From assembly GCA_040779335.1 (NCBI GenBank), contig JBFONV010000001.1:1214629-1278628 (forward strand): a DNA stretch of 64,000 nt, given 5' to 3'. Position numbers and translations under genes: made by a program. The notes below the pieces were generated by a model. That model was not told the origin of the DNA and did not search any database. It worked only from the letters and a program-made list of their open reading frames with translations. This stretch comes from JBFONV01 sp040779335 (GTDB lineage: Bacteria; Pseudomonadota; Gammaproteobacteria; Enterobacterales; Alteromonadaceae). Within the stretch, counting starts at the first letter, position 1, and every line of letters begins with the position of its first letter. Shown here piece after piece: positions 1 through 7,229 of this stretch.

Positions 1-1020
1 CTAGACTGTGATTTTTACTTTTTTTCTGCCCATAAAATGTATGGCCCTACAGGTGTTGGGGTTTTATATGGTCGCCAATCACTGCTTGAGTCGATGGTGC
101 CTTATCAAGCTGGGGGGGAAATGATAAAAACAGTGAGTTTTGAGAAAACCACTTACAATAGTTTGCCGTTTAAGTTCGAGCCAGGTACCCCTAATATCGC
201 GGGAGTGATCGCATTTGCTAATGCCGTTGATTTTTTACGTCAACAGCATGACAACAACATCGGTGAATATGAACAAAAGTTGTTAAGCTATTGCTATCAA
301 GAGTTGCTTACTATTAACGAGGTTAACTTTATTGTTGCTGATAGACCTGATATTCCAGTGTTCTCTTTTACTGTTGATAATCATCATAACCACGATATTT
401 CTGCGGCCTTAGACACCTATGGTATTGCGGTTCGAAGTGGCCATCATTGTGCCATGCCGTTAATGACTTACTTAAATATTAGTGGTTGTACTAGAGTGTC
501 TTTAGCCCCGTATAATACTTTTGCGGAAGTTGATTATTTTATTACCTCATTGAAAAAAATCATTTCTGGTGAAAGTTACGATACTCCAGAAGAACAGTTA
601 ATTGAGCCCGACAAAATTACTCAAATAGAAAGTGATAAAATAAAAGCGCTATTTGCTAACGCGACAGGGTGGGATAGTCGTCACCGTGAAATAATGTTGC
701 TTGGTAAGCAATTAATGAGAATGCCTAAAGAGCAACGCAATGAGCAAACCTTAATATCAGGTTGTGAAAGCCAGGCATGGCTGTCGTATACAGTAAATGA
801 ACAAGGTGAATTTAGTTTTACTGCCGATAGCGATGCAAAAGTGATCCGGGGATTACTCGTTATCGTCTTGGCCGCTTATAATGGTAAAACCTCGCAACAA
901 ATTCGCGATTTTGATATCAACGACTATTTTGATTCGTTAGGTTTATTGCAGCATTTAAGCCCATCGCGGGGCAATGGCCTTAACGCTATTGTTGATAAAA
1001 TATTGCGGTTAGCACAATAA
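1..1020 (+). CDS. csdA: Cysteine desulfurase CsdA fused to sulfur acceptor CsdE (SufE domain), 3' part
   Basis: The reading frame is open from the first base, so the gene begins left of the window; 339 residues are visible. Residues 1-200 are the C-terminal half of a class V PLP-dependent cysteine desulfurase: the PLP lysine is in SAHKMYGP (residue 12) and the persulfide cysteine in RSGHHCAMPL (residue 150). After a linker of about 25 residues, residues 210-339 form a complete SufE/CsdE domain with LGKQL, the acceptor cysteine in GCESQAWL (residue 255), and VIRGLL. In E. coli CsdA and CsdE are separate proteins in which CsdE takes sulfur from the CsdA persulfide. Here no stop separates them, so donor and acceptor are one chain. 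The convergent neighbour is tcdA, the third member of the E. coli csd group. Confidence 0.9.
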   Translation, partial: LDCDFYFFSAHKMYGPTGVGVLYGRQSLLESMVPYQAGGEMIKTVSFEKTTYNSLPFKFEPGTPNIAGVIAFANAVDFLRQQHDNNIGEYEQKLLSYCYQELLTINEVNFIVADRPDIPVFSFTVDNHHNHDISAALDTYGIAVRSGHHCAMPLMTYLNISGCTRVSLAPYNTFAEVDYFITSLKKIISGESYDTPEEQLIEPDKITQIESDKIKALFANATGWDSRHREIMLLGKQLMRMPKEQRNEQTLISGCESQAWLSYTVNEQGEFSFTADSDAKVIRGLLVIVLAAYNGKTSQQIRDFDINDYFDSLGLLQHLSPSRGNGLNAIVDKILRLAQ

Positions 1021-1039
1021 GGTTAAACACGACATCTCA

Positions 1040-1840
1040 TTAGCGCTGGTGCTTAGCAAGATATTTAGCAATTGTTTTACTGACTGCAAAAAAGGCAAAA
1101 CTGGCGGTAACATGTGTGGCAGCGCCAAAGCCACCACTACAATCTAAACGCATTACACCGTCGCTACTTTGCTTAGCATGGCAAACATCGCCTTGATCTG
1201 TTGGGTATACCAGCTGCTCAGTTGAAAATACTGCGTCTATACCGAACTTACGTTTACTGGCCTTTTTAATGTCTGCAGCGGGAAAACCATATTCACGTCG
1301 TAATTGATTTTTCACTTTTGCTAATAGTGGATCTTGGTAGGTTTGACTCAAGTCAGTAATGGCTATTTTACTCGGATCTGTCTGTCCGCCAGCACCGCCA
1401 ACGGTTATTATCGGTTGCTTGTTTCTTTTGCAGTGATTAATCATTGCCGACTTGATCTTCACGGAGTCAATTGCATCGACAACATAATCAAATTGATTTG
1501 ATAACAAGGCCTTCAGGTTATCTAAGGTGACAAAATCTTCAACCTGAGTGACTTTACATTCGGGGTTAATTTGTAAAATGCGCTCAGCCATCACCTCGAC
1601 TTTACTTTGACCAACAGTGTTTGAGAGTGCATGTATTTGGCGATTAACATTCGTGGTACAAATGTCATCGAGATCTATCAATGTCAGTTGCCCAACACCA
1701 TTTCTAGCAAGGGCTTCTGCTGCCCATGAGCCAACGCCGCCAATACCAATAACGCAAAAGTGGGCGTTTTTTAGCAAAGTTGCCCCGTCAGTGCCGTATA
1801 AACGAGCAATTCCGCCGAATCTAAGTTGATAATCAGACAT
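1040..1840 (-). CDS. tcdA: tRNA threonylcarbamoyladenosine dehydratase TcdA (CsdL)
   Basis: 266 residues, the normal length of TcdA, an E1-like ATP-dependent enzyme that cyclises t6A37 in tRNA to ct6A. The N-terminus has RFGGIARLYG, followed by the nucleotide-binding glycine motif GIGGVGSWAAEALARNGVG (residues 32-50) and LIDLDDICTTNVNRQIHA. The middle holds VDAIDSVKIK and the C-terminal part LDCSGGFGAATHVTASF with a final hydrophobic helix. It faces the csdAE fusion tail to tail with only 19 bp between stop codons. CsdA and CsdE support TcdA in E. coli, so the neighbourhood agrees with the function. Confidence 0.93.
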   Translation of the reverse strand: MSDYQLRFGGIARLYGTDGATLLKNAHFCVIGIGGVGSWAAEALARNGVGQLTLIDLDDICTTNVNRQIHALSNTVGQSKVEVMAERILQINPECKVTQVEDFVTLDNLKALLSNQFDYVVDAIDSVKIKSAMINHCKRNKQPIITVGGAGGQTDPSKIAITDLSQTYQDPLLAKVKNQLRREYGFPAADIKKASKRKFGIDAVFSTEQLVYPTDQGDVCHAKQSSDGVMRLDCSGGFGAATHVTASFAFFAVSKTIAKYLAKHQR

Positions 1841-2121
1841 AAAAAATAAGAATAATAAAAGTTGCCAGTATTATAACAGTGTCCACAGTGAGGTTAAAAA
1901 AATAACTGCGCAAATAGAAAAATTTAATCTTATATTTATTAAGCTGAGTTGTGGTTGATTAAAATTTTAGGCTTAGATCTGCTTTTGATATTTCTTTTGT
2001 GAATGTTTGGTATTTTTAAAGTAAATACTGAAAGGGTAAATAATACTGATAACAAGCTGGACTTGTACGAAAAATGAGCGTTTTTGTTTGGTGTAAACAT
2101 TTGAGGAGCGATAAACAACGC
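1841..2121. promoter_or_regulatory. AT-rich spacer between tcdA and gltA
   Basis: About 280 bp with no convincing gene. It should carry the leftward promoter of tcdA just right of 1840. No specific operator was recognised. The right side ends in the gltA terminator. Confidence 0.4.
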
Positions 2122-2151
2122 AAAAAAAAGGCAGCTAAGGCTGCCTTTTTA
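2122..2151 (-). terminator. Rho-independent terminator after gltA
   Basis: Stem GGCAGC / GCTGCC with a four-base loop (2130-2145), flanked by A8 on the left and T5 on the right. It can therefore work in both directions. It lies 25 bp beyond the gltA stop. Confidence 0.85.
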
Positions 2152-2175
2152 TTAATAATTACTATTACTAGCTAT

Positions 2176-3462
2176 TTATCTGTCTTTTAATGGAATAAAT
2201 TCTCGGTTTAATTCGCCATCATATTTTTGACGAGGACGACCAATTTTTTGTCCCGCTTGACCTAACATTTCATCCCAATGTGATACCCAACCAACGGTAC
2301 GAGACATGGCAAAAATGACAGTAAACATATTGGTTGGAATACCAATAGCTTTCAAGATAATACCTGAGTAGAAATCAACGTTAGGATAAAGTTTCTTCTC
2401 AATAAAGTATGGGTCTTCTAGCGCTACTTTCTCAAGCGCCATAGCGACATCTAAAAGAGGATCTTTTATACCTAACTCTTTCAATACTTCATGACATGTT
2501 TCACGCATTACTGTAGCGCGAGGGTCGAAGTTTTTATAAACACGATGACCAAAGCCCATCAAACGGAATGGGTCGTTTTTATCTTTTGCTTTAGCAACAA
2601 ATTCATCAACACGGTCTAATGAGCCTATTTGTTGAAGCATAGTCAAACAAGCTTCGTTTGCGCCACCGTGAGCCGGTCCCCATAATGATGCAACACCTGC
2701 AGCAATACAGGCATAAGGGTTAGCGCCAGATGAACCCGCTAAACGAACAGTAGACGTAGATGCATTTTGTTCATGATCTGCATGCAAAGTAAATATACGA
2801 TCCATTGCGCGAGCGAGTGTCGGGCTAACTTTGTATTCTTCTGCAGGTACAGAAAACATCATGTGTAAAAAGTTTTCTGCGTAGCTTAAATCATTACGTG
2901 GATAGACGAATGGTTGACCAATGCTGTACTTATAAGCCATCGCGGCAATAGTCGGCATTTTCGCAATCAGTCGGTGAGCACTGCGCATACGTTGATCAGG
3001 TGCGTGAATGTCTAAATCACTGTGATAAAAAGAAGAAAGAGCGCCAACAACCCCACATAACATCGCCATTGGGTGGGCATCAGGTAAGAAACCGTGGAAA
3101 AAATGCACTAACTTTTCGTGAACCATTGTATGGTTGGTGATGATTTTTTTGAACTCATCATACTGAGATGTAGTTGGTGCGTCACCGTTTAATAAAATAT
3201 AACAAACTTCAAGGTAATCAGCTTGTTTAGCTAAACTGTCAATTGGATATCCACGATGTTGCAATATCCCTTTTCCACCGTCAATAAAAGTAATTGACGA
3301 CTCACATGATGCTGTTGCTAAGAAACCAGGATCGTAGGTGAAATAACCATAATTACCCAAAGTTCGGATGTCAATTACGTCGTTACCTGCGCTACCAGAA
3401 AGAATGGGCAAGTCCGCAACTACTTTACCATCAATACTTAGAGAGGCCTTTGATTCAGCCAT
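2176..3462 (-). CDS. gltA: Citrate synthase, type II (hexameric)
   Basis: 428 residues, matching E. coli GltA (427). It condenses acetyl-CoA and oxaloacetate to citrate, the entry step of the TCA cycle. Visible active-site motifs are WGPAHGGANEAC (catalytic His), FGHRVYKNFDPRA (second His and oxaloacetate Arg) and PNVDFYSG (catalytic Asp). The N-terminal beta-domain typical of NADH-regulated Gram-negative enzymes is present (residues 1-50). It is divergent from sdhC across a 476 bp shared regulatory region, the common arrangement in gammaproteobacteria. Confidence 0.97.
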   Translation of the reverse strand: MAESKASLSIDGKVVADLPILSGSAGNDVIDIRTLGNYGYFTYDPGFLATASCESSITFIDGGKGILQHRGYPIDSLAKQADYLEVCYILLNGDAPTTSQYDEFKKIITNHTMVHEKLVHFFHGFLPDAHPMAMLCGVVGALSSFYHSDLDIHAPDQRMRSAHRLIAKMPTIAAMAYKYSIGQPFVYPRNDLSYAENFLHMMFSVPAEEYKVSPTLARAMDRIFTLHADHEQNASTSTVRLAGSSGANPYACIAAGVASLWGPAHGGANEACLTMLQQIGSLDRVDEFVAKAKDKNDPFRLMGFGHRVYKNFDPRATVMRETCHEVLKELGIKDPLLDVAMALEKVALEDPYFIEKKLYPNVDFYSGIILKAIGIPTNMFTVIFAMSRTVGWVSHWDEMLGQAGQKIGRPRQKYDGELNREFIPLKDR

Positions 3463-3938
3463 ATGTTTTATCCCCTATCAATTAGTTATCTGACCAAAAT
3501 TGAAAATTTAATCAGTCTTTATGAATATAAAACCGCGGGTATTCTACTGCAAGAACCCCCTATAAAGTCAATTCAATTGTGTCTTCGAATAGATATAAAT
3601 CAATTTTCTAGAACATTGTTTTATTATAAATTAACAAATTAAAAACACCTAGTGGTCGAAAATTAACCGCAAGTCTTTAAGATAGCAAGAAAATTGAAAT
3701 TTAAAACAATCATCTATATAATCTAGCCGCTCTGCGACTGTTTTTCATTTAGCGTAAGCATTTTGTTTGTAATCGAACAAAAATAACGAATTTGTTATTC
3801 TCTCGGTTGATTACAATCGTATGCAATACGGTTATTAGAACAGTTTCAGATCGCTTGGGGGGTTGCTCATATGGTAGTGAATTTTTGTGAGCGACAAAAA
3901 ATAAGTAGAAGGCTCAAAGAGCTCTTTAGGCAGCAATC
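3463..3938. promoter_or_regulatory. Divergent gltA / sdhC control region
   Basis: 476 bp of AT-rich sequence between two divergently transcribed TCA genes. It must hold at least one promoter each way and the leader of sdhC. In relatives this interval is controlled by factors such as ArcA and CRP, but I could not identify a convincing consensus site by eye. No ORF of interest is present. Confidence 0.6.
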
Positions 3939-4313
3939 GTGAAAAAACAACGTCCTGTAAACCTTGACCTGACTACAATTAAAATGCATCCAGCAGCGAA
4001 TGCTTCAATATTACACCGTATATCTGGTGTGATTATGGTATTTGCTATCGGAATTTTATTGTGGACTCTCTCATTATCTTTATCTTCCGCTGAAGAATTC
4101 ACTCAAGTAAAAACAATGCTTGATGGTGTATTTTTTAAATTAATCATATTAGGTATTTGCTCTGCACTTATTTATCACTTGCTAGGTGGTGTTCGTCACC
4201 TTTTCATGGACTTGGGGCATTTTGAAGAAAAAGCGTCAGGCAATGCAAGTGCCAAATTTATTATGGCTTTATGGCTAGTGCTTACCGTAGTAGTAGGAGT
4301 TTGGTTATGGTAA
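3939..4313 (+). CDS. sdhC: Succinate dehydrogenase cytochrome b556 subunit
   Basis: 124 residues starting with GTG at 3939. It is a membrane anchor and haem b/quinone subunit of complex II. RPVNLDL near the N-terminus, SILHRISGV before the first membrane helix, and LGGVRHLFMD with the haem-ligand histidine are the family signatures. Three membrane helices lie at about residues 30-50, 66-86 and 106-124. It is the first gene of sdhCDAB; its stop overlaps the sdhD start. Confidence 0.94.
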   Translation: MKKQRPVNLDLTTIKMHPAANASILHRISGVIMVFAIGILLWTLSLSLSSAEEFTQVKTMLDGVFFKLIILGICSALIYHLLGGVRHLFMDLGHFEEKASGNASAKFIMALWLVLTVVVGVWLW

Positions 4314-4654
4314 ATAATGCAGCAACAGTGGGCCGTAGCGGCGTACATGATTTTATTCTTTTAAGAGCTAGCGCCGTTATTTTAGCGCTATATACTCTAT
4401 TAATCGCAGGCTTTTTCGTTGTTACCCCAGAAGTAACTTATGAAAACTGGCATGGCTTCTTTTCTTGCATGAGTGTGAAAGTCGCCACCTTATTGGCTAT
4501 CATTGCTTTATTAATTCACGCTTGGATAGGTGTGTGGCAAGTATTGTCAGACTACGTTAAACCAGCATTTTTGCGTGGCTCATTGCAATTTTTCTTTTCT
4601 ATAACCTTACTTGCTTATCTTGCAAGCGGTTTCTTGATAGTGTGGGGTGTGTAA
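4307..4654 (+). CDS. sdhD: Succinate dehydrogenase hydrophobic membrane anchor subunit
   Basis: 115 residues from ATG at 4307, the same length as E. coli SdhD. This start is preferred because TAGGAGT lies at a proper distance and the ATG overlaps the last codons of sdhC; a longer in-frame start at 4271 has no support. Features are GVHDFILLRASA, three membrane helices, and HAWIGVWQVLSDY with the haem histidine and the quinone-site DY. The stop at 4652-4654 directly abuts the GTG of sdhA, so translation is probably coupled. Confidence 0.93.
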   Translation: MVNNAATVGRSGVHDFILLRASAVILALYTLLIAGFFVVTPEVTYENWHGFFSCMSVKVATLLAIIALLIHAWIGVWQVLSDYVKPAFLRGSLQFFFSITLLAYLASGFLIVWGV

Positions 4655-6424
4655 GTGAACGTTCCAGTTCGTGAATTTGACGCCATCGTAATTGGCGCAG
4701 GCGGCGCGGGTATGCGCGCGGCATTAGCAATTTCTGAATCAGGCAAATCTTGTGCTTTGATTTCAAAGGTTTTTCCTACTCGTTCTCATACAGTGTCTGC
4801 TCAAGGCGGTATCACTGTAGCATTAGGTAATGCGCATGAAGACCATTGGGAACAACATATGTATGACACCGTAAAAGGTTCTGATTACATTGGTGACCAA
4901 GACGCAATTGAATACATGTGTAAAACCGGTCCTGAATCTATCATTGAATTAGAAAGAATGGGTTTACCATTTTCTCGTACCGACGAAGGTAAAATTTACC
5001 AACGTCCATTTGGTGGCCAATCTAAAAACTTCGGTGGTGAGCAAGCAGCACGTACCGCAGCAGCGGCTGACCGTACAGGTCACGCGTTATTACATTGTTT
5101 GTATCAGCAAAACGTTAAAAACAAAACGAACGTTTATTCAGAGTGGTATGCACTGGATTTAGTTAAAAATGATGATGGTGCTGTCGTTGGTACAACCGCT
5201 ATTTGTATTGAAACGGGTGAAGTTGTTTACTTTAAAGCGCGTGCTACTGTACTTGCTACTGGTGGTGCTGGTCGTATTTTCGCATCAACCACTAATGCTC
5301 ACATAAACACGGGTGACGGTGTTGGTATGTCACTTCGCGCTGGTGTACAAATGCAAGACATGGAGATGTGGCAATTCCATCCAACAGGTATCGCAGGGGC
5401 TGGTGTACTGGTTACTGAAGGTTGTCGTGGTGAAGGTGGATACCTACTTAACAAAGACGGCGAGCGTTTCATGGAACGTTATGCACCTAATGCTAAAGAT
5501 TTAGCGGGTCGTGACGTAGTTGCTCGTTCAATGATGACTGAAATTCGAGAAGGTCGTGGTTGTGATGGTCCTTGGGGTCCTCATATTAAACTTAAACTTG
5601 ATCACTTAGGTCGAGAAACCTTGAATCAACGTTTACCTGGCGTATGTGATTTGTCGAAAACATTTGCTCATGTTGATCCTGCAGAAGAGCCAATTCCTGT
5701 TATTCCTACCTGTCATTATCAAATGGGTGGTGTACCTTGTAATGTTAATGGTCAAGCTATTAGCTTTAACCCTGAAACGGGCGAAGATACCATTATTGAA
5801 GGTTTGTTCGCCGTGGGTGAAATCGCTAACGTATCAGTACATGGAGCTAACCGTTTAGGTGGTAACTCATTACTTGATTTAGTTGTATTTGGTCGCGCAG
5901 CAGGTAATTTCTTAGGCACGTATCTTTCTGATACACAAAATGCTAAAGATGCTTCTTCATCTGATGTTGACGCAGCGCTTGCTCGTTTCAATCGTTGGGA
6001 GTCATCAACAACAGGTGAAGACCCAGTACAAATTCGTAAAGACTTACAACAGTGTATGCAGTTAAACTTCTCGGTATTCCGTGAAGGTGAAGCAATGGCT
6101 GAAGGTATGAAAGAGTTGACCGAAATTCGTGAACGTCTTCAACATGCGAAATTGGACGATAAGTCTTCAGAATTTAATACTCAACGCATTGAGTGTTTAG
6201 AATTAGATAACTTAATGGAAACCGCTTTCTGTTCTGCAAAAGCAGCGAACTTCCGCACAGAATCTCGTGGTGCTCATGCCCGTCAAGATTTTACTGAGCG
6301 TGACGATGAAAACTGGTTATGCCATTCTATCTACTCGCCAGATACTGAAGATATGAGTAAGCGTTCAGTTAATATGAGCCCAGTTCACCGTGAAGCTTTC
6401 CCACCGAAAGCTAGAACTTACTAA
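4655..6424 (+). CDS. sdhA: Succinate dehydrogenase flavoprotein subunit
   Basis: 589 residues from a GTG immediately after the sdhD stop. It oxidises succinate to fumarate with covalently bound FAD. The dinucleotide fold is VIGAGGAGMRAAL (residues 12-24), the FAD-attachment site is the His in RSHTVSAQGG (near residue 45), substrate and catalytic residues lie in QFHPTGIAGAG and HANRLGGNSLLDL-like segments, and the C-terminus ends PPKARTY as in other SdhA proteins. Length matches E. coli SdhA (588). Confidence 0.97.
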   Translation: MNVPVREFDAIVIGAGGAGMRAALAISESGKSCALISKVFPTRSHTVSAQGGITVALGNAHEDHWEQHMYDTVKGSDYIGDQDAIEYMCKTGPESIIELERMGLPFSRTDEGKIYQRPFGGQSKNFGGEQAARTAAAADRTGHALLHCLYQQNVKNKTNVYSEWYALDLVKNDDGAVVGTTAICIETGEVVYFKARATVLATGGAGRIFASTTNAHINTGDGVGMSLRAGVQMQDMEMWQFHPTGIAGAGVLVTEGCRGEGGYLLNKDGERFMERYAPNAKDLAGRDVVARSMMTEIREGRGCDGPWGPHIKLKLDHLGRETLNQRLPGVCDLSKTFAHVDPAEEPIPVIPTCHYQMGGVPCNVNGQAISFNPETGEDTIIEGLFAVGEIANVSVHGANRLGGNSLLDLVVFGRAAGNFLGTYLSDTQNAKDASSSDVDAALARFNRWESSTTGEDPVQIRKDLQQCMQLNFSVFREGEAMAEGMKELTEIRERLQHAKLDDKSSEFNTQRIECLELDNLMETAFCSAKAANFRTESRGAHARQDFTERDDENWLCHSIYSPDTEDMSKRSVNMSPVHREAFPPKARTY

Positions 6425-6436
6425 GGAGCATTGACG

Positions 6437-7147
6437 ATGAAACAAGTTTTTTCGATTTACCGTTACAACCCTGATGTTGATAATGCCCCTTACATGAAAG
6501 ACTATGAGTTGGAAGTACCCGAAGGCTCAGACATGATGGTATTAGACGCGTTAATCTTGTTAAAAGAACAAGATCCAACGTTGTCATTCCGTCGCTCATG
6601 TCGTGAAGGTGTTTGTGGTAGTGATGGCTTAAATATGAATGGTAAAAATGGCTTAGCGTGTATAACGCCATTATCTGAACTTAAGGCAAGTAAAATTGTC
6701 TTACGTCCATTACCAGGATTACCAGTGGTGCGCGATTTAATTATCGACATGACCCAGTTCTACAATCAGTATGAGAAAATCAAACCATACTTGATTAATG
6801 ATGGCAAAGAGCAGCCGGCGCGTGAACATTTACAATCTCCAGAAGAGCGCGAGCATCTTGATGGTTTATATGAATGTATCTTATGTGCGTGTTGTTCTAC
6901 GTCTTGTCCGTCATTTTGGTGGAACCCTGACAAATTCGTCGGTCCAGCCGGTTTATTGCATGCTTATCGATTCTTAATTGATAGCCGCGATACCGCGACA
7001 GAAGAACGCTTAGACGATTTACAAGATGCTTACAGCGTATTTCGCTGCCATGGCATTATGAATTGTGTTGATGTTTGTCCTAAAGGGCTGAACCCAACTA
7101 AAGCTATCGGCCATATTAAGTCGATGTTGTTAAAAAGAGCCGTTTAA
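6437..7147 (+). CDS. sdhB: Succinate dehydrogenase iron-sulfur subunit
   Basis: 236 residues from ATG at 6437. AAGGAG at 6423-6428 gives an eight-base spacing to this ATG, while the upstream in-frame TTG at 6431 is too close to it. It carries electrons from FAD to quinone. CREGVCGSDG and a later C for the 2Fe-2S cluster lie in the N-terminal ferredoxin domain; CILCACCSTSCPSFWW and CHGIMNCVDVCPKGLNP are the 4Fe-4S and 3Fe-4S ligands. Length is close to E. coli SdhB (238). Confidence 0.96.
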   Translation: MKQVFSIYRYNPDVDNAPYMKDYELEVPEGSDMMVLDALILLKEQDPTLSFRRSCREGVCGSDGLNMNGKNGLACITPLSELKASKIVLRPLPGLPVVRDLIIDMTQFYNQYEKIKPYLINDGKEQPAREHLQSPEEREHLDGLYECILCACCSTSCPSFWWNPDKFVGPAGLLHAYRFLIDSRDTATEERLDDLQDAYSVFRCHGIMNCVDVCPKGLNPTKAIGHIKSMLLKRAV

Positions 7148-7153
7148 TGAAAA

Positions 7154-7185
7154 TGCAGAACGTTTCGCGACGTTCTGCACTTTTA
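7154..7185 (+). terminator. Hairpin between sdhB and sucA
   Basis: A perfect 10 bp stem TGCAGAACGT / ACGTTCTGCA with a six-base loop (7154-7179), followed by C and T4. It lies directly after the sdhB stop and 45 bp before sucA. It may be a partial terminator or an mRNA-stabilising hairpin separating sdh from suc expression. Confidence 0.65.
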
Positions 7186-7229
7186 TAAACATATAATTTT
7201 TTTGCTTTATCCCAGCAAAGGAACAGGAA

